Shown one piece after another: positions 1 through 8,948 of a stretch of DNA of 64,000 nt (position 1 is its first letter; every line of letters begins with the position of its first letter). Source of the DNA: Chitinophagaceae bacterium. Its GTDB lineage: Bacteria; Bacteroidota; Bacteroidia; Chitinophagales; Chitinophagaceae. The notes beneath the pieces were generated by a model, which was given only the letters and a program-made list of their open reading frames with translations, made no database searches and was not told where the DNA came from. The stretch lies in contig JAHBTJ010000032.1 in assembly GCA_019638595.1 (NCBI GenBank), positions 1 through 64,000 on the forward strand, in the 5' to 3' direction. The position numbers were made by a program, and so were the translations under genes.

Positions 1-1900
1 TTCGTTTAATGAACGTATACATGCCCCTGCGGTACAGCTTATCGCCATGATCCTGCTTGTAGCTTGCCAGCAATCCCCTGCCCGAAGTAGCCAGCTCCCA
101 TAAGCCGGGTGGCTGGTAGGGCTTTACGCTTGGTCCCCCGATAATCGGTTGCAGCAAACCGCTGCTTGATAATACCAGGTCACGTACCATTTCGGCGTTC
201 ATGCGTATGCGGGGAGCATACGATAAATAAATATTTAAAGGATCGGATTTTAATTTTTCAGGCGTTACAACCGAAGATTGCTTATAAGTAGCAGACATAT
301 ATACCTGCTTCACCAGGCGTTTAATGTCCCAGCCGTTATCCCGGAAGTCAACCGCCAGCCAATCGAGGAGCGCCGGGTTGGTTGGCAAATCGCCCTGCAT
401 TCCGAAATCGCCGGAAGATTTTACGATACCCCGTCCAAATATCTCCTGCCACACGCGGTTCACAAATACCCTTGCTGTGAGAGGGTTGCTTTTATCGAAC
501 AACCATTTGGAAAGTCCCAGCCTGTTTTTGGGCAGGCTATCCGGGAAAGGCAATATGGAAGCCGGTGTGCCTGCGGTCACTTCTTCGCCATGCTGGTCAT
601 AATTACCGCGGGTAAGGATATACGTTTTACGCATGGTATCCATGTCTTTCATAATAGATACCTGCAGGCGATGCGTATCGGTTTTGTTCATGAAATTCAA
701 CACGCCTTCCAGGTCTTCCCTGGTAATGTCTATGCGTGGATTTTTGGCGAAGGTTTCCTGCCCGCCCACGGTAGATTCCAGTCCTACTTCTTTAATGCTG
801 TTGAAAAAAGCAGACATCTCGTAAAAGTCCTTCTGTGAAACAGGGTCGTATTTATGATCGTGGCATTTCGCGCATTCAATGGTCATGCCCAGTAGGGCGG
901 TACCCAGCGTGTTTGTTCTGTCTACCACGTATTCCACCCGGTATTCTTCATCAATTACGCCGCCTTCTTCGGTAATTTTATGGTTGCGGTTAAAGCCTGT
1001 TGCCAGCAGTTGTTCTTTGGTGGCATCCGGCAATAGATCGCCGGCCAATTGCCAGGTTATGAACTTATCGTAAGGCATGTTTTTATTGAACGCATGGATC
1101 ACCCAGTCTCTCCACGGCCATTGTGTACGATAGTTATCATCCTGGTATCCGTGAGAGTCTGCGTATCGCGCCACATCCAGCCAGGGAATGGCCATGCGTT
1201 CGCCATAGGTTGGACGGCTCAGCAATTCATCAATCTTTTTTTCGTAGGCATCCGGCGCTGTATTTTTTACAAAGCTGTCAATTTCTTCGGGAGCGGGAGG
1301 CAGACCTGTTATATCAAGCGATATACGCCTGAGCAATCTTTCCTTATCGGCTTCTTCATTGGGAGAAAGCCCGTGCTTTTCCATCTCCTTCAGCACAAAA
1401 AAGTCGATTTCATTGTTGGGCCAATCCTTGTTTTTAACCTTAGGCATGTCCGGCTTAACAGGGGCTGCAAAAGCCCAGTGTTTTTCATATTTACCGCCTT
1501 GTTCGATCCATTTTTTTATGATCGCTATTTCACCTTCGGTAAGCGGAGGTAAATTGCTGGAAGCCGGCGGCATCACCACCGAAGAATCGGTAGAGCTGAC
1601 CCGTAAATATACTTCTGACTTGCTTGGCTTTCCCGGAACGATGGCATGAGCTTCCGGGTGATCTTTGAGCGCTTTATAGGCATCGGCTTCTATATCGAGC
1701 CGTAAGCCCGCTTCGCGCTTGTTGACATCGGGTCCATGACAGGCGAAACATTTATCCGAGAGGATGGGCCTGACCTGGAAGTTATAGCTGATTTTTCCGT
1801 CGGCTGCATCTGTAGTGTTGCTGCCGGAATAATGTCTGAAAGTATAAATCGCAGCTACAGTTACCAAACACAGCAGCGCAATAATATATATCTTTTTCAT
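1..1900 (-). CDS. DUF1549/DUF1553 c-type cytochrome protein (C-terminus cut by window edge)
   Basis: Reading the minus strand from the ATG at 1900 gives about 633 residues open to the left edge. The N-terminus has one membrane-anchor or signal helix (residues 3-20). A heme-binding CFACH motif follows at residues 51-55 (PSCyt1 domain), then a DUF1549-like region (LRRISLDITGLPP, WLDVARYADSHG) and the start of DUF1553 (NRLGLSKWLFDKSNPLTARV, FVNRVWQEIFGRG). About 120-150 C-terminal residues are expected beyond the window. The family is common in Planctomycetes and present in Bacteroidota; its biochemical role is not established. It is probably exported, with heme in the periplasm. It is a paralogue of the protein at 11143-13908 but has a short middle region without the CBM6-like insert. 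Bacteroidota relatives often sit beside a DUF1501 gene, which here would lie outside the window (inference). Confidence 0.9.
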   Translation of the reverse strand, partial: MKKIYIIALLCLVTVAAIYTFRHYSGSNTTDAADGKISYNFQVRPILSDKCFACHGPDVNKREAGLRLDIEADAYKALKDHPEAHAIVPGKPSKSEVYLRVSSTDSSVVMPPASSNLPPLTEGEIAIIKKWIEQGGKYEKHWAFAAPVKPDMPKVKNKDWPNNEIDFFVLKEMEKHGLSPNEEADKERLLRRISLDITGLPPAPEEIDSFVKNTAPDAYEKKIDELLSRPTYGERMAIPWLDVARYADSHGYQDDNYRTQWPWRDWVIHAFNKNMPYDKFITWQLAGDLLPDATKEQLLATGFNRNHKITEEGGVIDEEYRVEYVVDRTNTLGTALLGMTIECAKCHDHKYDPVSQKDFYEMSAFFNSIKEVGLESTVGGQETFAKNPRIDITREDLEGVLNFMNKTDTHRLQVSIMKDMDTMRKTYILTRGNYDQHGEEVTAGTPASILPFPDSLPKNRLGLSKWLFDKSNPLTARVFVNRVWQEIFGRGIVKSSGDFGMQGDLPTNPALLDWLAVDFRDNGWDIKRLVKQVYMSATYKQSSVVTPEKLKSDPLNIYLSYAPRIRMNAEMVRDLVLSSSGLLQPIIGGPSVKPYQPPGLWELATSGRGLLASYKQDHGDKLYRRGMYTFIKR

Positions 1901-2059
1901 ACTTCAATTTTAACAACTCCGTACTGCGGAATTGCTGAGAGGTGCTTCTCTCAATCTACAAGCAATCTTCCCCGGGTTAAAAATTAAAATCCGATTATTA
2001 ACAGACCTTAAAGTTAAGCAATTCCCGGCAGTTGAGCACGATTTGCTACCCGGATAACA

Positions 2060-2099
2060 AAGTGTTTGCTATTTACCATATCTTAATCAGCAAACACTT
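2060..2099 (-). terminator. Inverted repeat after manA, possible terminator
   Basis: Perfect 11-bp arms AAGTGTTTGCT and AGCAAACACTT (2060-2070 and 2089-2099) are separated by 18 bases. The repeat lies about 35 bases past the manA stop and upstream of the cytochrome gene that reads the same way. The loop is long and the T tract weak, so it could instead be an operator for the downstream gene. Confidence 0.35.
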
Positions 2100-2133
2100 A
2101 AATTACCGGCAGGCTGCTCCAACAAAATCCTGA

Positions 2134-3327
2134 TTATTCAGGTACTCCCGCTTTATATATAACAACCCTGCCGGTTGTCGTAATGGTATACTGTTCTCCT
2201 GCGCCCGTAAATATCACTTCCCCCTTGTGCACCGCGATGCTTTGAAGCTGACTGGTTGCCGAAGCGTCTCCTTCCGTTACCAAAAGTACTTCAAGCGATC
2301 CGGAAGTATGTACATACATTCCACCTTTCTCTACAACAATGCAACTTACAATAAAATCCGGAACAGGGCAATGATAAATTGTTTCATTGCCCTGCTTTTC
2401 TCCCTCCATAACAGCCGGGGTAATGCCTTCAAATAAGGTGTGCTTCAGCAATTCCGGCACATCAATGTGTTTAGGGGTAAGCCCGCCTCTTAACACATTA
2501 TCCGAGTTCGACATCAATTCAATATTCTGTCCTTCCATATAGGCGTGCGGCACGCCGGCTCCCTGGAAAATGGCCTGTCCGGGATGCAAATGAAGAATGT
2601 TAAAAAAGTAAATGGAAAAAATGCCCCTGTCGAGCGCGACAAGCGATTGATCGCCGATCGCCTTACAAGCCCAATAGCCGGGTTCAGCCCTTGATAATTG
2701 ATTGGCTTGATAGCGGGGTTGTATCTTTTGAATGAGCGGTACCAGTATGGCATCTACTTCATTTTGCGGCAACTCCATTACATATTTGTATAAGCCATAA
2801 TAACCTTCTTTTTCAAATATGGACAGCAGCGGATGGAACAGGGGCTCATTGTGCAGGGTTTCTTCCAGCAATTCTTTTTTCTTAAACCCGTGCAGCAGCC
2901 AAAACTCACTTAATGCAACCATTACTTCGGGTTTATGATTGTCGTCTTTATAATTCCTGTTGGATGCATTCAGCGGTATACCCGCTTCGTTTTCGCGGGC
3001 AAAGCCTTTTTCCGCCTCTTCTTTAGTAGGATGTACCTGTATGGATAACATGTCTTTTACATCCAGCACTTTAAATAAATAAGGAAGTCCGCCGAAACGC
3101 GTTGCTACCTTTTTGCCCAGCCATTTTTCTCCTTCTTCTTTAAGAAGCCGGTTAAGTGTTGTACGGTGCGTTTCGCTGAGCAGCACTTCCGAAGGACTGC
3201 TGGCATGCGCGCCCATCCAGTATTCGGCATAAGGCTGATGCTGAATATTTTCTTCTCCCAGCAGGTGCGGAATATATTCGGTTCCGCCCCAGGCGTAGTG
3301 CTGTACTTTTCCTTTTAGCTTATACAT
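2134..3327 (-). CDS. manA: Mannose-6-phosphate isomerase, class I
   Basis: Type I phosphomannose isomerase, 397 residues. It interconverts mannose-6-phosphate and fructose-6-phosphate in the cytoplasm and links mannose use to GDP-mannose and glycan synthesis. The opening QHYAWGG motif is typical. The zinc ligands expected for the family are visible: Q97 and H99 in IQVHP, E134 in HKPE, H261 in VPHAY, with R280 in the NVLRGGLTPKH stretch as the conserved arginine. The start ATG at 3327 gives the canonical N-terminus MYKLKGKVQHYAWG. It lies about 95 bases downstream of rnhA on the same strand. It could feed on mannose released by the GH92 enzyme at 40687-43017 (inference). Confidence 0.95.
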   Translation of the reverse strand: MYKLKGKVQHYAWGGTEYIPHLLGEENIQHQPYAEYWMGAHASSPSEVLLSETHRTTLNRLLKEEGEKWLGKKVATRFGGLPYLFKVLDVKDMLSIQVHPTKEEAEKGFARENEAGIPLNASNRNYKDDNHKPEVMVALSEFWLLHGFKKKELLEETLHNEPLFHPLLSIFEKEGYYGLYKYVMELPQNEVDAILVPLIQKIQPRYQANQLSRAEPGYWACKAIGDQSLVALDRGIFSIYFFNILHLHPGQAIFQGAGVPHAYMEGQNIELMSNSDNVLRGGLTPKHIDVPELLKHTLFEGITPAVMEGEKQGNETIYHCPVPDFIVSCIVVEKGGMYVHTSGSLEVLLVTEGDASATSQLQSIAVHKGEVIFTGAGEQYTITTTGRVVIYKAGVPE

Positions 3328-3421
3328 TGTGTTTGTTTAAAGCGATGATGGATAATATTTTTGAAAAAATCATTTTCAGTCTTACCGGGATTTGCAGCTT
3401 ACGTGGTACTGACCTTTTAGG

Positions 3422-3886
3422 TTAAGTTTGCCCGCTTTCGTATCCCTCATCCACCAGTAAATCTTTTCCATCGGCGGCAGTAGTAGCCAGTACATCGCAG
3501 CGGTTGTTGTACTGGTTATCCGCATGCCCTTTTACCCACACAAATTGTATGCTGTGTTTTTTTGAAAGGGCAAAAAACCGTTTCCACAGATCCTTATTTT
3601 TCTTTCCTCCTTTAAAATCGGTACGTATCCAGTTGTTCAGCCAGCCCTGTGTTACCGCTTTTACAACGTATTGACTGTCGGAATAAATAGTAATGGAAAG
3701 GTTGGTTTTGGTAAGGGCTTCCAATGCGGATATTACAGCCAGCAACTCCATGCGGTTGTTGGTAGTAAGCCTGTATCCTGCCGATAATTCCTTTTCCGTT
3801 GTTCCCCATTTTAAGATGGCTCCGTATCCCCCGGGGCCGGGGTTCCCCCTCGCCGCGCCATCGGTATATATAAGAAGATTGGACAT
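3422..3886 (-). CDS. rnhA: Ribonuclease HI
   Basis: Cytoplasmic nuclease of 154 residues that cuts the RNA strand of RNA-DNA hybrids. The full RNase H fold is present, with acidic active-site residues D9 (IYTDGAARGNPGPGG), E47 (NNRMELLAV), D70 (IYSDSQYV) and D131 (NNRCDVLAT), plus the catalytic-loop H121 in VKGHADN. Length is normal for RNase HI. The start ATG at 3886 is followed directly by the core strand MSNLLIYTDG. The upstream spacer is a short AT-rich inverted word (3889-3914) shared with the end of the PhzF-like gene. Confidence 0.95.
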   Translation of the reverse strand: MSNLLIYTDGAARGNPGPGGYGAILKWGTTEKELSAGYRLTTNNRMELLAVISALEALTKTNLSITIYSDSQYVVKAVTQGWLNNWIRTDFKGGKKNKDLWKRFFALSKKHSIQFVWVKGHADNQYNNRCDVLATTAADGKDLLVDEGYESGQT

Positions 3887-3907
3887 TGGAATTTGAGATT
3901 TGAAATT

Positions 3908-4717
3908 TCAAATTGTTATTATGATTTCTCCTTTCATGAATGTTACCGCGTAACCGCTCATCAGTACCCGGTTCCCTTTTAATTCGCAATCCATATACCC
4001 CTTGCGGGAAGAAAGCTGAACGGCGGTTAAAACATTTTTATTGAATACCGAAGCCCAGTATGGCGTAAGCAGCGTATGGGCAGAACCGGTTACCGGGTCT
4101 TCATCAATACCACTTTGCGGGAAAAAGCAACGCGAAACAAAATCGCAGCTATTGCCTCTTGCTGTAACCAGTATGCCACGGCTTTTGAGGGTAGCTATTT
4201 TTTTAAAATCGGGGCGTAACGCTTCAATTGTTTGCTGAGCATCCGCTACTGCCATGTAGTCGAACCTCCCTTTATATACTTCTTTAACCGCTATGCCCAG
4301 GCCTTCTGCTATGGCGGCCGGAGGATCATCTACTTTTTCAAAATGATCCGCGGGAAAATCAAGTGTAAGCTGGCCGTTGGTTTTTTGTGTAACCGTTAGC
4401 CGGCCGCTTTTTGACTGGAACGTTATGCTATCGCCCGTATATCCAAGATGCCTGAAAAGCACGTGCGCCGCTGCGAGCGTGGCATGACCGCACAAATCTA
4501 CTTCTACCGAAGGTGTAAACCAGCGGATGCGGTAACCTTCCTGTTCCTTTACGATAAAAGCTGTTTCAGACAGGTTGTTTTCCATGGCAATGTTCTGCAT
4601 TTGTTCTTCGGTAAGCCACCCCGCTAAAGGACAAACAGCGGCAGGATTGCCGCCAAACGGTTTGCTGGTGAATGCGTCTGCCTGGTATATGGGAATATTG
4701 ATTGTAGTAGATGACAT
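3908..4717 (-). CDS. PhzF-family isomerase/epimerase
   Basis: About 269 residues of the PhzF diaminopimelate-epimerase fold: two similar halves, N-terminal QADAFTSKPFGGNPAAVCPL and the catalytic-glutamate motif NNLSETAF. The second half has the DEDPVTGSAHTLL motif typical of PhzF-like proteins. No phenazine genes are nearby, so a role in phenazine synthesis is unlikely and the substrate is unknown. I chose the ATG at 4717 (MSSTTINIPIYQADAF); an ATG at 4741 would add eight residues that do not look conserved. The stop codon TGA (3908-3910) lies inside the dispersed repeat word TTTCAAATTG, so the repeat marks the 3' end of this gene. Confidence 0.88.
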   Translation of the reverse strand: MSSTTINIPIYQADAFTSKPFGGNPAAVCPLAGWLTEEQMQNIAMENNLSETAFIVKEQEGYRIRWFTPSVEVDLCGHATLAAAHVLFRHLGYTGDSITFQSKSGRLTVTQKTNGQLTLDFPADHFEKVDDPPAAIAEGLGIAVKEVYKGRFDYMAVADAQQTIEALRPDFKKIATLKSRGILVTARGNSCDFVSRCFFPQSGIDEDPVTGSAHTLLTPYWASVFNKNVLTAVQLSSRKGYMDCELKGNRVLMSGYAVTFMKGEIIITI

Positions 4718-4821
4718 AGTTGTTACAGAAATGAGCAGCAAATATAAAGTTCATCATCCACATGCGGCAGGTGAAGGCAAAACGGGCACATTTACCCTTG
4801 GTAAGAAAGTTCAATTTTTCA

Positions 4822-5208
4822 TTATAATACCTGAACCAATTGAACCTTATTTCCACAAGTATCGTCGAACACAGCAAGCTTTGATATCCCCATTTGGGTA
4901 GGAACCATGCTAAATACAATTCCCAATTGCGTCAGTCTGTTATATTCGTGATCTATGTCGTCTACAGTTAAAGTTAAGGCAGGCATTCCTGCTTCATACA
5001 ATGCTTTCTGGTATACTATTGCCGGTTCAAATTGTAATGGGGCAAGAAGCAATTCCACTCCATCCTTGTCTTCATTTGAGACAATGGTCAGCCATCGCCC
5101 GTCTTCGAACGGAATCTCTCTCTTTTTTTCAAAACCCAGTATTTGGGTATAAAACTCAAATGCCCTGTCCTGATCATTAACCATGATGCTGGTTACTTGT
5201 ATTTTCAT
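4822..5208 (-). CDS. VOC superfamily (glyoxalase/bleomycin resistance-like) protein
   Basis: A 128-residue single-domain vicinal-oxygen-chelate protein: MKIQVTSIMVNDQDRAFEFY at the start, ILGFEKKREIPFEDG in the middle and the closing strand GNKVQLVQVL. Such proteins use paired beta-alpha-beta-beta-beta modules to bind a metal or ligand. The substrate cannot be told from the sequence. It is followed on the same strand, after about 100 bases, by the PhzF-like gene. Upstream, 17 bases away, is a second VOC-type gene, so the two are probably co-transcribed with the AraC-type regulator further upstream. Confidence 0.85.
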   Translation of the reverse strand: MKIQVTSIMVNDQDRAFEFYTQILGFEKKREIPFEDGRWLTIVSNEDKDGVELLLAPLQFEPAIVYQKALYEAGMPALTLTVDDIDHEYNRLTQLGIVFSMVPTQMGISKLAVFDDTCGNKVQLVQVL

Positions 5209-5225
5209 ATGGCAGAAAGGAGCGT

Positions 5226-5621
5226 TTATTTTAAATTAAGTTGCCAGGAAACACCAAATTTGTCGCTGATCCAACCGAATTTCTTAAGTCCGGGGTATTT
5301 ATCCAAAGGCATCAACACTTTGCCGCTACCGGATAATTTTTCAAAAAGTATATCAATTTCTTCTGCAGTGTCACATGTAACAAATAAAGACATGGATGGC
5401 GTAAATGTAAATCCATGTTTTATAGCACTGTCAATAGCCATATACTGCTGTCCGCCGAGCGAAAAAACAGCATGCCTGACGGTACCTTCATCGCCGGGTT
5501 CCCCACTTGCATATCGGGTAATACTTACAATTCCGGAATCACTAAATAGAGAGATATAGAAATTAATTGCTTCTTCTGCCTTTCCTTCAAACATCAGAAA
5601 AGTAGTAATGGAACAGCTCAT
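5226..5621 (-). CDS. PhnB-like VOC protein
   Basis: 131 residues, with features of the family annotated PhnB or 3-dmu-9_3-mt: TFLMFEGKAEEAINFYISLF at the N-terminus, YASGEPGDEGTVRHAVFSLGG, and the C-terminal FGWISDKFGVSWQLNL. The family name suggests a methyltransferase, but the fold is that of VOC proteins and no SAM site is present. Function unknown. It lies 17 bases upstream of the next VOC gene and 70 bases downstream of the AraC-type gene, all on the minus strand. Confidence 0.85.
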   Translation of the reverse strand: MSCSITTFLMFEGKAEEAINFYISLFSDSGIVSITRYASGEPGDEGTVRHAVFSLGGQQYMAIDSAIKHGFTFTPSMSLFVTCDTAEEIDILFEKLSGSGKVLMPLDKYPGLKKFGWISDKFGVSWQLNLK

Positions 5622-5691
5622 AAAATTTAAATTTAAAAGGTATAACTGTTAGTTTTCACAAAAAAAGGGAGGTTTAATATAATCTACTTCT

Positions 5692-6072
5692 TCAAAGTTG
5701 CTTTTTTGCAGGGTAGCCAGTTGGCGTTGTGCCGGTGATTTTTTTAAACAAGCCGGAAAAAGTGCTCGTGCTTTCAAATCCTACAGCCGCGCAGACTTCA
5801 AATACGGATTTTCCCGATGCTAACAATTTTTTAGCCTCCAGTATTCTTTTTTCTGTGAGGTACTGATTGGGTGTTACACCGTAGTGTTTTTTAAAAAGTC
5901 GTATAAAGTGAAACTTGGAGAGATTAGCCGATTTTGATATCTCACTTAACTGAATTTTTTCAGCGAAATGATCGTCCATAAATTTTTTAGAACGAATAAT
6001 TTGCTCCACCTGGTATTCTTTTGAATAAATATCCTTTTTCAGTTGAAGTATTTTATTGTTATATAGATTCAT
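5692..6072 (-). CDS. AraC-family transcriptional regulator (DNA-binding domain only)
   Basis: 126 residues, consisting of little more than the two helix-turn-helix motifs of an AraC/XylS domain: IQLSEISKSANLSKFHFIRL and the second module SVFEVCAAVGFESTSTFSGL followed by FKKITGTTPTGYP. No effector-binding domain is present, so it resembles the short SoxS/MarA-like type. It is the first gene of the minus-strand group with the two VOC genes and probably regulates them (inference from position). The effector is unknown. Confidence 0.88.
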   Translation of the reverse strand: MNLYNNKILQLKKDIYSKEYQVEQIIRSKKFMDDHFAEKIQLSEISKSANLSKFHFIRLFKKHYGVTPNQYLTEKRILEAKKLLASGKSVFEVCAAVGFESTSTFSGLFKKITGTTPTGYPAKKQL

Positions 6073-6245
6073 ACCTGGTACTTCTGCTCCGTAAAGTTAC
6101 CGGAAACGAATTGTTTTTCTAAAGGCAGAGCATTTTCGTATTCCGTTATGTCAGTGCTGAACCTGGTCAACCTATTGTTGAAGATAAGCGCATAAATTCT
6201 TTTTACCGGGAGGTAAATCTACCGGCCAAACAGCCTTAAAATAAC

Positions 6246-7565
6246 TTACCGGGCTTGTTTAACCGCTTTCCGGGTATACAACAACGCGAGTAATCCTAAT
6301 ACAAAAAAAACAATGAGCGCTATTATGGAATTGCGGATATTATCGGTCAGCTCTTCAAGGAAACCGAATGAAAAGATACCTATTACCAGGGCGATCTTTT
6401 CAGTAACGTCGTAAAAGCTGAAAAAGGAAGTAGTGTCTTTGGTTTCGGGCAAAAATTTAGAATAGGTGCTGCGGCTCATAGACTGTATGCCGCCCATTAC
6501 CAGCCCAACAGATGCTGCTAAAAGATAAAACTGGAACTGCGTTTGTACAAAATAGGCCCATATACATATAGCTATCCATATTACTACTGCCGCCATCAGC
6601 ACCCTCAGGTTGCCCACGCGTTTGGAAAGACGGCTCATTATGATGGCCCCAGCAATGGCAACCAGTTGTATAAGGATGAGTGTAAACAACAGTTTGGGTT
6701 CATCTTCCGATTTAGGAAAAATCTCTTTTTTGCTGAAGCCTGCCGCTACCAGCATTACGGTTTGCACACCCATGCTGTAAAGAAAAAAGGAAAGCAGGAA
6801 CCTTTTAAGCACCGGGATATGTTTCAGTTGTTTAAAAACCAGCGATAGTTCCCGGAAGCCGTGTGTAAGCACATTTTTTTTCGACTGCCTCTCTTTTTTG
6901 CTGGGTAGGGGTAATACCCTTAGGGTAACTTGCGCAAATCCAAACCACCATAAGCCGGCTAATAAAAACGATAGCCGCACAGGATACTTTTCGGCGATCT
7001 GCTGATCGCTGAACCCAAACAGTTGGGGCTTGATGATCACAATAAAACAAATGATCTGCAGCAGCACGCTTCCTATATACCCGAGCGAATATCCTTTGGC
7101 GCTGATCCTGTCCTGGTCTTCGGGGGCGGCTATATCCGGCAGATAGGAATTATAAAATACCAGGCTGCCCCAATAGCCCACGGCTGCCAGTGCAAAAAGC
7201 AGCACGCCCAGCTCAATTCTTTCGGGTGTAAAAAAGAACAGCCCGCAGCAGGCCGCGGAACCTACAATGCAGAACCACCGCAGGTATACCTTTTTATTAC
7301 GGCGGTAATCGGCAATAGACGAAAGAACAGGAGAAGAAAGAGCGACCAGTAAAAACACAACTGCCAGCACATAATCCAGCAATGTGGTATTAATAAAGTC
7401 TTTTCCAAAAAAGCTTACCGTGTGCGCTCCGTTGCCGTTCCCCGACTGGGTAATGCCTACATAATAAGCGGGGAAAATAGTAGTGGTAATAACGAGGTTG
7501 TACACGCTGTTGGCCCAGTCGTACATTGCCCAACCGTTAACAATTTTTTTCGGCGCTGTTTGCAT
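6246..7565 (-). CDS. UMF1-family MFS transporter
   Basis: A 439-residue integral membrane protein with about 12 hydrophobic segments. The N-terminus MYDWANSVYNLVITTTIFPAYY is the signature of the UMF1 family, related to eukaryotic Atg22 vacuolar effluxers. The centre has a charged loop (LPLPSKKERQSKKN). The second half has the MFS-like motif MGGIQSMSRSTYSKFLPE. The transported substrate is not known; amino acid or small-molecule efflux is a guess from Atg22. It starts 27 bases downstream of uppP, so the two are likely co-transcribed. Confidence 0.88.
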   Translation of the reverse strand: MQTAPKKIVNGWAMYDWANSVYNLVITTTIFPAYYVGITQSGNGNGAHTVSFFGKDFINTTLLDYVLAVVFLLVALSSPVLSSIADYRRNKKVYLRWFCIVGSAACCGLFFFTPERIELGVLLFALAAVGYWGSLVFYNSYLPDIAAPEDQDRISAKGYSLGYIGSVLLQIICFIVIIKPQLFGFSDQQIAEKYPVRLSFLLAGLWWFGFAQVTLRVLPLPSKKERQSKKNVLTHGFRELSLVFKQLKHIPVLKRFLLSFFLYSMGVQTVMLVAAGFSKKEIFPKSEDEPKLLFTLILIQLVAIAGAIIMSRLSKRVGNLRVLMAAVVIWIAICIWAYFVQTQFQFYLLAASVGLVMGGIQSMSRSTYSKFLPETKDTTSFFSFYDVTEKIALVIGIFSFGFLEELTDNIRNSIIALIVFFVLGLLALLYTRKAVKQAR

Positions 7566-7592
7566 GAAGATCAGGTGAAACTTTATTGCCGG

Positions 7593-8414
7593 TTATTTCA
7601 AATACCCTGCATATATCAGAACCAGCAAAATCACTCCTGCAATAATACGGTAAATACCGAATAATTTAAATCCGTGTTTTTGCAGAAAACCTATAAAGAA
7701 TTTAATTGCCAGAACAGCCACTATGAATGCCACTATATTGCCTACAATAAAAGCCTGTGTATTTTGCGCGGAGCTGAATACGATTTCATAACCTCTTACT
7801 TCCGTATCGCCCAACGCGTATTTTTTTAAAAACAGCTTATAGGCTGTGGCTGCGAACATGGTAGGTACGGCGAGATAAAATGAAAATTCAGCCGCCAGGG
7901 TGCGGGTAAGCTTTTGCTGCATACCACCTATAATGCTGGAAGCGCTCCGGCTAACGCCGGGGATCATTGCCACGCACTGCCAGATGCCTATGATGAAGGC
8001 ATTTTTAAAGCTAATGTGCGTTTCCTCCGTAATGGTGTGCTGCTTAAATATATTATCAATAAATAAAAGTATAATGCCCCCCAGCAATAATGTAATGGCT
8101 ACCGTGGCGGGGCTTTCGAGCAGGGCGTCTATGCGGTCGGAAAAAAAGAAACCCAGCAACAGCGCCGGAATAGTAGCAACGATCAGCTTTACGTAAAACT
8201 GCCATTTGCTGAAGTCGAAAAATTTTTTCCAGTACAGCACCACTACCGAAAGGATAGCGCCTAACTGAATGGCTATTTCGAAAATTTTTGTGAATTCGGT
8301 ATCGGCTATACCCATCAGTGAGCTGGCTATGATCATGTGTCCTGTAGAAGAAACAGGCAAAAATTCTGTAAGCCCTTCAACAATTGCTATAATAATGGCT
8401 TGTACTAAACTCAT
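7593..8414 (-). CDS. uppP: Undecaprenyl-diphosphatase
   Basis: Membrane enzyme of 273 residues (BacA/UppP family) that removes a phosphate from undecaprenyl diphosphate to recycle the lipid carrier for peptidoglycan and surface glycans. The two signature motifs are present: EGLTEFLPVSSTGHM near residues 13-27 and PGVSRSASSIIGGM in the second half. Multiple transmembrane helices and the length fit the family. It follows the DUF3098 gene on the same strand after about 90 bases, an arrangement common in Bacteroidota. Confidence 0.95.
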   Translation of the reverse strand: MSLVQAIIIAIVEGLTEFLPVSSTGHMIIASSLMGIADTEFTKIFEIAIQLGAILSVVVLYWKKFFDFSKWQFYVKLIVATIPALLLGFFFSDRIDALLESPATVAITLLLGGIILLFIDNIFKQHTITEETHISFKNAFIIGIWQCVAMIPGVSRSASSIIGGMQQKLTRTLAAEFSFYLAVPTMFAATAYKLFLKKYALGDTEVRGYEIVFSSAQNTQAFIVGNIVAFIVAVLAIKFFIGFLQKHGFKLFGIYRIIAGVILLVLIYAGYLK

Positions 8415-8506
8415 TTGCAGATAAATATTAATGGGTTAGCGATTTTGAAAAAAATGCGATGGAAGAAACCCACCGCATTCAAATGTATATTGCTCACCGG
8501 CTTTTA

Positions 8507-8755
8507 TTATTTGTCGGTTGATTTAGGTTTGCGCATAATGGCATACACTTCTATCAGCAACCCAAGCATTAACAGGATAGGCGCTATGGTGATCCTGCGT
8601 TTGCTGTACACTTCATTGTAATCAAAAACCTTGGGGTCGGCGCTTTGGCCGCCGGCCATTAACAATAAAGCTATCACCATCACCACTCCGCCAATCGCCA
8701 TCCATAAGTAATTCTGCTTATTGAACAAGCTTGTTCCGGGTTTAATTTCAGACAT
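8507..8755 (-). CDS. DUF3098 small membrane protein
   Basis: 82 residues with two transmembrane helices (WMAIGGVVMVIALLLMAGG and ITIAPILLMLGLLIEVYAIM) joined by the loop QSADPKVFDYNEVYSKRR, which is characteristic of DUF3098. The function is unknown. In many Bacteroidota it lies between ftsX and uppP, suggesting a link with the cell envelope or division; here uppP follows, but no ftsX precedes it. Instead an arginase-fold gene faces away upstream. Confidence 0.85.
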   Translation of the reverse strand: MSEIKPGTSLFNKQNYLWMAIGGVVMVIALLLMAGGQSADPKVFDYNEVYSKRRITIAPILLMLGLLIEVYAIMRKPKSTDK

Positions 8756-8925
8756 ATCCTACGTTTGAGGTCGCAAGATAATGTAAAATTCCCTGATATG
8801 GCAAGGTGTCTGCTCATTGTGTTGTACCGGTTTTTGTTAAGATTGTATGACCGGCCGTAGTTTTACGCATTTGGTTTTTCACATCCTGTTAGTAGTTTCT
8901 GCTGCGATTTTTGCCTGGGAACCAC

Positions 8926-8933
8926 TAGGTTTG
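8926..8933 (+). promoter_or_regulatory. Candidate Bacteroidota -7 element
   Basis: TAGGTTTG matches the TAnnTTTG -7 consensus and lies 15 bases before the ATG at 8949. No well-spaced -33 TTTG is visible, so support is limited. Confidence 0.35.
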
Positions 8934-8948
8934 TAAAAATTCATTTTT

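Noticed and set aside
278-1552. Several plus-strand frames near the left edge
   Set aside because: They are antisense to the clear DUF1549/DUF1553 protein on the minus strand, which has continuous homology-like motifs from 1900 to the edge.
5226-5621. Demethylubiquinone methyltransferase
   Set aside because: The family name is misleading; the 131-residue protein is a VOC fold with no SAM-binding motif.
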